Shown here piece by piece: positions 14,543 through 21,755 of a stretch of DNA of 45,451 bases. Origin of the DNA: an uncultured Oscillospiraceae bacterium (GTDB taxonomy: Bacteria; Bacillota; Clostridia; Oscillospirales; Ruminococcaceae). The stretch is from positions 1 through 45,451 of the forward strand of contig CAKSEO010000021.1 in the NCBI GenBank assembly GCA_934446565.1, given 5' to 3'. Made by a program: the position numbers and the translations under genes. The number at the start of each line of letters is the position of its first letter. Position 1 is the stretch's first letter. The notes beneath the pieces are model-generated. The model was given only the letters and a program-made list of their open reading frames with translations. It was not told the DNA's origin and did no database searches.

Positions 14543-15814
14543 TCATACATATTCTGGGTAAATCAGCTTGATCTGATCATAGAAATAATCTACCGCTTCG
14601 TTTATTGAAAAGTTCCCGAGCTCATCATGAAGATACCCGGTCATAAAATTCTGGAATTCATTAGACAGCTTGATATCTGCGGAGCTTTTCCGTGATGACG
14701 GCTGAACATTATCCAGCACATCAAGATAGATACCGGCTAGATTCTGACCGCCAGTCTGCTCAAGCAGTATCGGCTGCATTTCATCAAGTTTTGAGCGGTT
14801 TCCGGATATCACCGTCGTTATCTGAGAGGAGATGTCCATTTTGCCGGAAATGCACACTCTCCTCAGGAGTTCCGCCGCTGCTTCATAATTTCCGCAGTGC
14901 GGGTCAACGAATGCGTAGCTCCCTCCCCATGTAAAGTACTGCGGACCGGCGCACACAGCATAATCCTCACTGGTTTCGGTCATCGTGGGCAGGACCTCCA
15001 CAAGCCAGCTTGCGGCAAAATGCCCAAAAATCTTCGGGTCGGTAAAGCTGTCCATCCATTCGTTGGTCCAGCTGTAGCTGCCCTTAACGTAGCCGCTGTC
15101 CGTCATTGTCTTAGCCGCAGAAAGCCAGTCCAGCGCCGACGACGGCACCGAAATCTTCCCATTTTTATCGGTAAAGCTGCTTCCACCGGCGAACGCATAG
15201 TACATTTCGCTCACGTTAGTAGTCATATATACGCCTTTGCTCTTTGCAAGCTCGGCAGTCTGCAAGAACTTTTTCCAATCGGAAATATACGACTGAACAA
15301 CGCCGGGTGCGTCAGTACCGAACAGCTTTTTCGCTGTCGAACGTTTGTAAAGAAATACGCCCGGAGCGTTCACCACCGGAAGCGCGCACAGCTCCCCGTC
15401 AGAATTTTTCCCGCTTTCAACGTTGAAGCTGAACAGCCCGGAAGTCTCCGCTTCAGAGATACCTAGTTCGTCCAGCGGGAGCGCACTGTCGATATACCTG
15501 CAAAGCTCTGCGCTGTCAGCTATGTAAATATCAATGCCGCTGCCGTGCCAGCCGTTGTTCACCACGTCCTGAAAGTCTTCCTCGTCAACGTATTCAGATA
15601 TAAAATTCAGCTTAACGCCATCCGGTGAATAGCTCCCGACAAGCTGGCGGAATTCCTCATTTCTGCTGAATATCGTAAGTTCTTTCGCAGCCGATGGTGT
15701 CGGCTCGGGCTTTTCCGGCGTCTGGTTAGCCTGAGGAGTTTGAGGAACGACCTGGCTGAAAACTGTGATTATAAACAGCAATACCGCTGTTATCGCTGAA
15801 CCTGTTGCCTGCAT
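14543..15814 (-). CDS. Extracellular sugar-type solute-binding protein
   Basis: A family-1-like substrate-binding protein of an ABC importer. The N-terminus has a hydrophobic export segment (AITAVLLFIITVFSQVV) without a lipobox Cys, followed by a Pro/Thr-rich spacer. Typical segments include NGWHGSGIDIYIADSAELCRYI, ALPVVNAPGVFLYKRSTAKKLFG and FAASWLVEVLPTM. At 423 residues it has the usual size. No permease or ATPase gene is adjacent, so the transporter partners must lie elsewhere. I chose the ATG at 15814, six bases after GGGAGGT, over an upstream start. It is divergent from the serpin gene. The substrate is unknown. Confidence 0.75.
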   Translation of the reverse strand: MQATGSAITAVLLFIITVFSQVVPQTPQANQTPEKPEPTPSAAKELTIFSRNEEFRQLVGSYSPDGVKLNFISEYVDEEDFQDVVNNGWHGSGIDIYIADSAELCRYIDSALPLDELGISEAETSGLFSFNVESGKNSDGELCALPVVNAPGVFLYKRSTAKKLFGTDAPGVVQSYISDWKKFLQTAELAKSKGVYMTTNVSEMYYAFAGGSSFTDKNGKISVPSSALDWLSAAKTMTDSGYVKGSYSWTNEWMDSFTDPKIFGHFAASWLVEVLPTMTETSEDYAVCAGPQYFTWGGSYAFVDPHCGNYEAAAELLRRVCISGKMDISSQITTVISGNRSKLDEMQPILLEQTGGQNLAGIYLDVLDNVQPSSRKSSADIKLSNEFQNFMTGYLHDELGNFSINEAVDYFYDQIKLIYPEYV

Positions 15815-15846
15815 ATGATTACCTCCCATGTGTTCATTGTAATATT

Positions 15847-15875
15847 ATGATATCATGGAATAATTTACTTGTCAA
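15847..15875 (-). promoter_or_regulatory. Promoter of the solute-binding protein gene
   Basis: Minus-strand TTGACA (15870-15875) and TATCAT (15847-15852) are spaced 17 bases apart, 33 bases upstream of the start codon. Confidence 0.65.
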
Positions 15876-15960
15876 CCGATTTTGCAGCAAAAATGCAACT
15901 TTTTCCTTACCTGTACGGTATTATATACAAAACCACAAACCACTCGAAAGGAAGATGAAA

Positions 15961-17304
15961 ATGAGCATTAATCCGAAAAGGATACGGCATTCAGCGAAAG
16001 CAGCGCTGGCGCTCCTGCTTACCGCAGGATTACTGACGACCTCACCCGGCTGTGCAGGTAATGGAAACCCGACAGTCGCAGCCACCGACCCCGGCGACCC
16101 GGTCTACCCGAAAATGGCGCAGTACCCCGACGAGGACGGAAACGGCTGGGAAGCATGGAACGCTTCCCGCCGCAAGCAGCTAGACGCGCCGGAGGGCTAC
16201 GCCGACAGCCTGTGGAGCTTTTATGGAGAAAGCACCCGGACCTACCTCACGGAAAAGCAGGAGAACCGCGCGTACTCCCCGGTGAGCCTGTACATGGCGC
16301 TGTCGATGCTCGCGGAATGCGGCAGCGGCGAAACCCGCAGCCAGATACTAGACCTGCTGAACGCACCGGATATTGAAACGCTCCGCACCCAGGCAAGCCA
16401 GGTCTGGAACGCGAACTACTGCGACGACGGCGCGATAACCAGCCTGCTCGCAAACTCAATATGGCTGTCAAGCAGCCTGGAAAGCGATCAGGACACGATC
16501 AACACCCTGGCTGACAGTTACTACGCCTCCACCCACTCCGGAGAATTCGGCACGGACGACATGAACTACGCTATCCGCAGCTGGCTGAACGAGCAGACCG
16601 GCGGCAGGCTGAAAGACGCGGTTTCCGGAGTCGAACCGCCAGTGGAAACGCTTATGGCGCTGTACTCCACGGTGTACTTCAAGGGTCGCTGGGACTACGA
16701 ATTCAACCCCGCCGGGAACGACACCCGTGCTTTCCACTCCCCCGCCGGAGATGTCCAGGCGGAATTCATGAACCATACCGACCGCACGGACTATTACTGG
16801 GGCGACGACTTCAGCGCGGTGAACATGCCGTTCGTCAGTGGCTGCAAAATGTGGCTGATACTGCCGGACGAGGACAAGAGCATTGCCGAAGTGCTTACCT
16901 CCGGGAAGTACCTCGGTCTGCTAAACGCAGACGATAAGTACGAAAATTCCCGCTATATGATCGTAAATCTCTCCCTGCCGAAGTTCGACGTCACATCCAC
17001 TTTCGACCTTAGGGACGGGCTGGAATCCCTCGGGATCACCGACGCGTTCGGAGATTCCGCGGATTTCTCCGCTCTGAGTCCCACGCAGGACCTGTTCCTG
17101 AGCAGTGCACGCCAGTCCGCCAGAGTGACGGTTGACGAGGAGGGCTGCACCGCCGCAGCGTTCACTGAAATGATTCTGTGCGGCTCCGCCGCCCCGCCTG
17201 AAAATATCCAGGAGATAGATTTCGTGCTCGACCGGCCTTTCCTGTTCGTGATAACCGGCATGGACGGTCAGCCACTGTTCACCGGAACAGTTTACGATAT
17301 GTGA
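15961..17304 (+). CDS. Serpin-family protease inhibitor lipoprotein
   Basis: A bacterial serpin (447 residues), predicted to sit on the outer cell surface. It begins with an export signal ending in TTSPGC, a somewhat unusual lipobox. The serpin fold signatures are clear: NRAYSPVSLYMALSMLAECGSGETRSQI at the start of the core, YSTVYFKGRWDYEF in the breach region, ANSIWLSSSL, and a C-terminal DFVLDRPFLFVITGMDGQPLFTGTVYDM (split here as DFVLDRPFLFVI and PLFTGTVYDM). The reactive-centre hinge VDEEGCTAAAFTE keeps the small residues needed for loop insertion, so it is probably inhibitory; by hinge numbering P1 would be Ser in CGSAAPP. Serpins of gut Clostridia such as those of Eubacterium siraeum inhibit host elastase-type proteases; the target here is unknown. 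The start at 15961 lies seven bases after AAAGGAAG. Confidence 0.9.
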   Translation: MSINPKRIRHSAKAALALLLTAGLLTTSPGCAGNGNPTVAATDPGDPVYPKMAQYPDEDGNGWEAWNASRRKQLDAPEGYADSLWSFYGESTRTYLTEKQENRAYSPVSLYMALSMLAECGSGETRSQILDLLNAPDIETLRTQASQVWNANYCDDGAITSLLANSIWLSSSLESDQDTINTLADSYYASTHSGEFGTDDMNYAIRSWLNEQTGGRLKDAVSGVEPPVETLMALYSTVYFKGRWDYEFNPAGNDTRAFHSPAGDVQAEFMNHTDRTDYYWGDDFSAVNMPFVSGCKMWLILPDEDKSIAEVLTSGKYLGLLNADDKYENSRYMIVNLSLPKFDVTSTFDLRDGLESLGITDAFGDSADFSALSPTQDLFLSSARQSARVTVDEEGCTAAAFTEMILCGSAAPPENIQEIDFVLDRPFLFVITGMDGQPLFTGTVYDM

Positions 17305-17309
17305 TTTCA

Positions 17310-17548
17310 GCCCCTCCGCATTAACGGATGGGCACAGCTTGTCGAAAAAATCGAATTTGCCCGCGAAGCGGGCTTTTGAAATCCGTTTTTTGCTCCGGGT
17401 TTCCCGGGGCAAAAAACACTTCTATCCGCACAAGTGTGCGGTTTGTCGGCAACGCCGACAAACCGTGCGCGCAGGGCGGATGTTCGGCGGAAAAGTCACT
17501 TTAGTGACTTTTTCGACGGTCTGAGCCCCTCCGCATGAACGGAGGGGC
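17310..17548. mobile_element. Structured intergenic element, copy 2, with duplicated flanking palindrome
   Basis: A 189-bp core (17335-17523) lies between two 24-base copies of a palindrome (17310-17333 and 17525-17548; GCCCCTCCG...CGGAGGGGC) that differ at two positions. The palindrome is unrelated in sequence to that of copy 1. The 9-bp terminal inverted repeats GTCGAAAAA (17341-17349) and TTTTTCGAC (17509-17517) are identical to copy 1, as are the first ~93 bases of the core. Three stems keep pairing with changed bases: ATCCGC/GCGGAT, TGTCGGC/GCCGACA and GTCAC/GTGAC. It lies directly behind the serpin gene. Confidence 0.75.
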
Positions 17549-17558
17549 ATTTGAATAC

Positions 17559-17594
17559 AAAAAAACCTCCCGGCGTGTACCGGGAGGTTTTTTT
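17559..17594. terminator. Bidirectional terminator
   Basis: A 14-bp stem with A/T flanks (AAAAAAACCTCCCG ... CGGGAGGTTTTTTT) lies between the serpin side and the convergent zinc-ribbon gene. Confidence 0.85.
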
Positions 17595-17702
17595 CGCGAG
17601 TTGATCAATAGGTTCTATAAGAAATTTGCGCTCCGCCTTGCGGCGTTATATGAGTAAATGCTAGTTTCTGTGAGAAAATACCAACCAATCCGGGCGGGTC
17701 GA

Positions 17703-17978
17703 TTACTCGCCTCTCATCTTTGCGAAGCAGTCGCTGCAGTATACAGGTCTGTCTTCCTTCGGCTCGAAGGGAACTCTTGCAATACCGCCGCAGCCAGCGC
17801 AAGTAGCCTCGTAGAAGGTTCTGCCGCTCTTACCAGCGTTCTTCTTAGCGTCACGGCAAGCCTTGCATCTCTGGGGCTGGTTTGTGAAGCCCTTCTCTGC
17901 GTAGAACTCCTGCTCGCCAGCGGTGAAAACGAAGTCAGCGCCGCAGTCCTTGCACTTTAAAGTGATGTCTGTGTACAT
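17703..17978 (-). CDS. Zinc-ribbon protein (probable zinc-binding domain)
   Basis: A 91-residue basic protein with three Cys pairs: CKDCG and CKACRD in the N-terminal half (a zinc ribbon), and CAGCGGIARVPF with a final YCSDCFAKM, typical of the small zf-trcl/CxxC-x-CxxC group common in Firmicutes. It likely binds two zinc ions. The cellular role is unknown; relatives are often linked to translation or stress. The start follows a GAGGT-type site. A tRNA-like remnant lies immediately upstream. Confidence 0.8.
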   Translation of the reverse strand: MYTDITLKCKDCGADFVFTAGEQEFYAEKGFTNQPQRCKACRDAKKNAGKSGRTFYEATCAGCGGIARVPFEPKEDRPVYCSDCFAKMRGE

Positions 17979-18003
17979 AGTCCATACCTCATAAAAAAAA
18001 TTT

Positions 18004-18072
18004 TCGCCCTGGTCGGACTCACACCGACACCTTTGATAAACAACGCTCTGGTAAATTAAGCTACCGGGTCAT
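18004..18072 (-). pseudogene. tRNA-like remnant
   Basis: On the minus strand the sequence reads like a tRNA: TA-GCTT-AATTTACCA-GAGC matches a D arm (4 pairs including one wobble) and GTCGG-TGTGAGT-CCGAC is a T arm. The acceptor halves GACCCGG and CAGGGCG pair at only four of seven positions. Only 16 bases lie between the D and T arms instead of about 23, leaving a 3-bp anticodon stem with a five-base loop. No CCA end is encoded. A T8 tract follows before the zinc-ribbon gene. I read it as a degenerate tRNA, perhaps kept as a leader structure. Confidence 0.4.
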
Positions 18073-18085
18073 ATCCAGCCCGAAG

Positions 18086-18643
18086 TCACAGCTTCGGGAA
18101 AACAAGCTTTAGCTTTGCACGCGCCCTGGTCACGGCATTGTCAACAGACTTCACCGGAACGCACAGCTTCTCCGCAATCTCGGAATACGGCATGCCGAGG
18201 ATAACGCCCTCTATGCAGCCCAATTCCAGGGGAGATAGCAGAGACTTCATGCTTTTCGTGATCTCGTCTGCGCTCTCGCGGCTGATAACGAGCTCCTCCG
18301 GGGTAGGCGAGCTGTCGGGGATATCCTCGTCAGAGAGTTCTTCAAGCGGCTCGTTGCGGCGTTTTGCGCGGTCTACGGCGTTTTTCATGCGATTGCTGAC
18401 GCACACTGAAGCGAACCCGCTGAAGCTCCCCTTTTCCGGGGAAAAATTCCGCAAAGCGGAAAGCAGCGCATCCAGCCCGTCGCTCACCAGTTCCTCATAA
18501 TCAGCGCCGCCGCTGTACTTTCCGGCAAGCGCGAGAACCAGCCCGGTATACCGCGAAACCATCTCTGCAACAGCCTCGCCGCTGTCCGTCGAGGAAACGC
18601 AGCCCGCAAGCTGCTCGTCAGTCATCTTTGAAAAATCAGCCAT
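18086..18643 (-). CDS. Sigma-70 family factor, SigH-like
   Basis: A 185-residue RNA polymerase sigma factor. Region 2 is visible as YTGLVLALAGKYSGGADYEELVSDG followed by ALLSALRNFSPEKGSFSGFASVCVSNRMKNAV (the core-binding and -10 recognition helices, quoted as ALLSALRNFSPEKGS and FSGFASVCVSNRMKNAV). Region 4 has LSPLELGCIEGVILGMPYSEIAEKL and VPVKSVDNAVTRARAKL, a helix-turn-helix for the -35 box. The GADYEELVSDG...F(S/D)P sequence is closest to the SigH (sigma-30) group, which in Bacillota drives stationary-phase and early sporulation genes. No anti-sigma gene is adjacent. Its own promoter is a strong housekeeping type. Confidence 0.85.
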   Translation of the reverse strand: MADFSKMTDEQLAGCVSSTDSGEAVAEMVSRYTGLVLALAGKYSGGADYEELVSDGLDALLSALRNFSPEKGSFSGFASVCVSNRMKNAVDRAKRRNEPLEELSDEDIPDSSPTPEELVISRESADEITKSMKSLLSPLELGCIEGVILGMPYSEIAEKLCVPVKSVDNAVTRARAKLKLVFPKL

Positions 18644-18690
18644 AACAAAATCCGAAATTACTTTAAATGTAAAATACTCTGCTACGCTTA

Positions 18691-18719
18691 ATTATAGCAC
18701 CTGCTATAAGTTTTGTCAA
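18691..18719 (-). promoter_or_regulatory. Promoter of the SigH-like gene
   Basis: Minus-strand TTGACA (18714-18719) and TATAAT (18691-18696) with a 17-base spacer, about 48 bases before the start codon. Confidence 0.75.
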
Positions 18720-18827
18720 GGAAAATCGGAAAATTTCCCAAAGAAAAGCGTTTTACATGAAAATCAACAGCGCCGTTTATGCAAAAACACCACATCCTGC
18801 CGGGATGCCGCAGCCTGCCAGTGGACT

Positions 18828-19379
18828 TTACTTCCTGCAATACTCCGCTCTGCCGGACTTGAAAAGATTTCCGCCCACACAGTCGATAGTAACGATCAGC
18901 GGGAATTTCTCGAATCTGAGCTTTTTCACGCTCTCGCAGCCGAGGTCCTCGAATGCGATGACTTCGCACTCCGGGATACACTTGCATGCAAGCGCTCCAG
19001 CGCCGCCTATAGCGCAGAAATACACCGCGCCGTTGCGCTTTATTGCCTCGCATACCGCCTCGGAGCGCTCTCCCTTACCTATCATCGCGGAAAGCCCCAT
19101 ATCGAGCAGCATCGGAGAATACACGTCCATTCTGCTGGAAGTCGTAGGTCCGCAGGAGCCTATCGCCATGCCATCCTTTGCCTGCGTCGGACCTGCGTAG
19201 TAGATCGCCGCGCCGTCTATCTCATAGGGCAGCGGCTCGCCGTTTTCGATACACGCTTTAATTCGCTTGTGCGCTGCGTCGCGGGATGTGTAGACTGTTC
19301 CGCTGAGCAGCACCTTATCGCCGGCTCTGAGCGTCTTTGCCTTTTCCTTGAGTTCGCTTGTGTTGAGTTCAATTTCCAT
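18828..19379 (-). CDS. Fe-S type fumarate hydratase, beta subunit
   Basis: The C-terminal (beta) half of a class I, [4Fe-4S]-dependent fumarase/tartrate dehydratase, which interconverts fumarate and malate. Visible family segments are LSGTVYTSRDAAHKRI, YAGPTQAKDGMAIGSCGPTTSSRMD (split as YAGPTQAKDG and SCGPTTSSRMD), MIGKGERSEAV and GGAGALACKCI. At 183 residues it is a normal beta subunit. The alpha subunit that carries the cluster is normally adjacent but is absent on both sides, so it must lie elsewhere. It follows the DivIVA-like gene by 78 bases on the same strand and may be transcribed with it. Confidence 0.88.
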   Translation of the reverse strand: MEIELNTSELKEKAKTLRAGDKVLLSGTVYTSRDAAHKRIKACIENGEPLPYEIDGAAIYYAGPTQAKDGMAIGSCGPTTSSRMDVYSPMLLDMGLSAMIGKGERSEAVCEAIKRNGAVYFCAIGGAGALACKCIPECEVIAFEDLGCESVKKLRFEKFPLIVTIDCVGGNLFKSGRAEYCRK

Positions 19380-19457
19380 ATTTATACTGCCTTTTTATAC
19401 GATAATTCGGCGGCGCAGCTTTTCGCCACACCGCCGTTATTTTATTGTCGAGCGTTA

Positions 19458-21089
19458 TCAGAATCCGCCAAAACCGCCGAAATCAGAGCTCATATCATCA
19501 TCGTCGGAGCTGTTGCCGGAGCTTCCGCCGCCGAAGTCCCAGATAGAGGAATCATCCGCGGATGGCGGAGTTGTGGACTGTTCCTCAGGCTGTTCTTCCT
19601 CCTGGGGTTCAGGGGTCTCATAGGTTATCGCCGAGGAAGCGCCGTTAGCGGATTCCATCGCCTTGAGCTGATTCTGGAGCTCTGCCCACGGATCAGCCGC
19701 AGCGGAAGCGTCCTCCTCAGGCTCTGCGTCATCCGTATTATCGAACGATGTACCGCCGAATGCGGCTTCCGCCTCGCGGAGCGCCTTCATCAGGTCGTCC
19801 TCCTCAGAACCGGAGGACTCGGGCTGCTCGTCCATGTCGATATCGGAAACATCGTTGGGCTTTACTGCCGCAGCCTCCTCTGCTGCCCTGACTGCTGCGA
19901 GAAGATCATCGTCTGCGTCGGTGAGGGAGCTGGACGGCATAGTCTGTGCAAGAAGCTCCTTGTCGAAGTCGTTGTTGTAAGCAGCTTCAGCGTGATCCGA
20001 AACGTCAAGCGGCTTGATATCGTCGATCTGCTCGGGCTCCTCCGTGTGAGCGTCCATATCGAAACCGCTCATGTCGTCGTGGTGATCGTTCATATCGAAC
20101 ACACCGCCGAACGGGTCGTTTCCGGAATCCGGGTTGACGAGCGGGATATCCTGCTTGTTCTCCTCTGCCATCTTCTTTTCGGCAGCTGCGATAGCGTCAG
20201 CCATATCGTTTCCGCCCCAGTCGTCGAACAATGCAGGAGCGCTCTCCTCAGCGGATTCCTCCGCCGGTTCCTCTGCGGGAGTTTCCTCCGGTTCGTCGAA
20301 CTGCTCAGGTTCTGCGGGCTGCTCAGGCTGCACGGGTTCTGCTTCCTCGGGCTCTGAAGCTTCCTGCGCGACGGGTTCGAACACAGGTTCTTCAACAGCC
20401 GGAGTTTCCTCCGGTACTGTCGGCTCCTCATCAGCGGGCGCAGCATAAACAGGCTCAGCAACCACCTGCACCGGAGCAGGCTGGGGAGCAGCGAAAACAG
20501 GAGCGGAAGCAGCTCCGAGGAGCTCAGCAGCGGAACTGTTCACGGTATTGAAGCCGTTCGTCATAGTTTCGAGCTGCTCTCTGAGCACAGCAAGGAAAGC
20601 CTCGGTCTTTTCAGACGCCGCAGCGCGCTCTTTTTCAGCCGCTGCGATTATCTCGGCGGCCTGCGCGTTAGCCTTGTCGATAATGGACGCAGCTTCCTCG
20701 TTTGCCTTGTCGATGACCTCGTTGAACGCGCGGGTAGCTTCTGCAGAAACGCCCTTGCCGCTCTTGAGCATATCGGTCATTTTCTTCTTTTCGCTGTCTA
20801 TCCTATCCTTTAGATTGCGTATCTCGATAAGCTGACGCTTGGTGGTGGACTTCTCCTCCTCAAGCTGGGAGCTCATTTCCTCGACCTTTTTATCAGCTTC
20901 TGCCTGGGCTGCCTTTATGCGCCCGTCAGCCTCTTCTGCGAGCTTCTCGGCCGCCTTAGTCTTGGTGTCGTTGTTGCGCATATCTGCTTCAAGCGCACTC
21001 ATCTTCTTGCGGAGGTCGCTTATGTATGCGTTTACTTCATTTTTATCAAATCCTAATGGGACCTGTCTGAATCCATCTCCAGCTGCCAT
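19458..21089 (-). CDS. DivIVA-like coiled-coil protein with long acidic tail
   Basis: A 543-residue cytoskeletal-type protein. The first 35 residues (FRQVPLGFDKNEVNAYISDL) match the DivIVA/GpsB membrane-binding N-terminus. A coiled coil runs to about residue 200, with many Ala/Glu/Lys heptads (AASIIDKANAQAAEIIAAAE). From about residue 210 on, the chain is a disordered, strongly acidic Pro/Glu/Ala/Asp region with repeats, ending in the Gly-Phe motif DFGGFGGF. DivIVA proteins mark curved membranes at poles and septa and recruit division or wall proteins. The acidic tail suggests a hub for partners, which is an inference. It is longer than typical DivIVA (160-250). A promoter with a 17-base spacer lies upstream. 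Confidence 0.75.
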   Translation of the reverse strand: MAAGDGFRQVPLGFDKNEVNAYISDLRKKMSALEADMRNNDTKTKAAEKLAEEADGRIKAAQAEADKKVEEMSSQLEEEKSTTKRQLIEIRNLKDRIDSEKKKMTDMLKSGKGVSAEATRAFNEVIDKANEEAASIIDKANAQAAEIIAAAEKERAAASEKTEAFLAVLREQLETMTNGFNTVNSSAAELLGAASAPVFAAPQPAPVQVVAEPVYAAPADEEPTVPEETPAVEEPVFEPVAQEASEPEEAEPVQPEQPAEPEQFDEPEETPAEEPAEESAEESAPALFDDWGGNDMADAIAAAEKKMAEENKQDIPLVNPDSGNDPFGGVFDMNDHHDDMSGFDMDAHTEEPEQIDDIKPLDVSDHAEAAYNNDFDKELLAQTMPSSSLTDADDDLLAAVRAAEEAAAVKPNDVSDIDMDEQPESSGSEEDDLMKALREAEAAFGGTSFDNTDDAEPEEDASAAADPWAELQNQLKAMESANGASSAITYETPEPQEEEQPEEQSTTPPSADDSSIWDFGGGSSGNSSDDDDMSSDFGGFGGF

Positions 21090-21420
21090 GTGTGGTTCCT
21101 CCTGAGTTAAAGTGAATTAACAGCGACGAAACATCTGTTATACAACCGTCGCAATCTTAACTATGATTATACCATATTTTTTGAAAATATACAAGTGTTT
21201 TAGCAAATTTTATATATTTGAAATATAATGCAAGCAATATTTGTAACATTATCCAAAGACCCGGAATAGTTTTTGTCAGAATCATAGATTTTGTATGGTG
21301 AAAATGCCCAAACGTGTTAAACCGGGTTGTTTTTTTTGATGAAACCGTGTATAATCATATTGTAACCGAATTGTAACAATTGCGGCTGCTCAAATTCAAG
21401 CTGAAGGAAGGATCGATATT
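21090..21420. promoter_or_regulatory. Divergent promoter region, DivIVA-like / ireB
   Basis: This 331-base AT-rich gap holds no gene. For the DivIVA-like gene, minus-strand TTGTAT and TATAAT (box at about 21168) are spaced 17 bases apart. For ireB, TTGTTT (21327-21332) and TATAAT (21350-21355) are spaced 17 bases apart, leaving a 60-base leader. No other structure was seen. Confidence 0.6.
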
Positions 21421-21666
21421 ATGCATGACAAGACTATGACTTTCTCCGTCCACGACGACAGGGAAAATGAGATGAAGGAGATCCTGACTACTGTATATGA
21501 CGCTCTCAAGCAGAAAGGCTACAACCCGATAAACCAGCTTGTGGGCTATATTCTATCAGAGGATCCTACCTACATCACCACGTTCAACAACGCCCGCGGA
21601 CTCATACGTCATATCGACCGTGACGAGTTGTTGCAGGTCCTCGTGAAGTCTTATCTGTCAGACTGA
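21421..21666 (+). CDS. ireB: IreB-family (UPF0297) regulatory phosphoprotein
   Basis: An 81-residue protein of the IreB/YrzL family. It shows the conserved stretches [39 protein letters not shown] and [15 protein letters not shown]. In Enterococcus IreB is phosphorylated by the PASTA kinase IreK and modulates cephalosporin tolerance. In most Bacillota it sits in an alaS-ireB-ruvX cluster; here it stands alone and a MATE gene follows. Ribosome binding site GAAGGAAGG. Confidence 0.93.
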   Translation: MHDKTMTFSVHDDRENEMKEILTTVYDALKQKGYNPINQLVGYILSEDPTYITTFNNARGLIRHIDRDELLQVLVKSYLSD

Positions 21667-21684
21667 ACAAAAAAAACATAACGA

Positions 21685-21709
21685 CCCCGCAAAAGCGGGG
21701 CTGTTTTTT
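21685..21709 (+). terminator. Terminator after ireB
   Basis: CCCCGC-AAAA-GCGGGG followed by CTGTTTTTTG, 19 bases after the stop codon. Confidence 0.88.
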
Positions 21710-21755
21710 GTGTTGAGAGAAATTTATTACTTTATACGCTAAAAAAGGAACAACT

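Noticed and set aside
19269..20357. 362-codon open frame on the plus strand opposite the DivIVA-like gene
   Set aside because: It is low-complexity and Cys/Leu/Arg-rich, antisense to the repetitive acidic tail, without a ribosome site.
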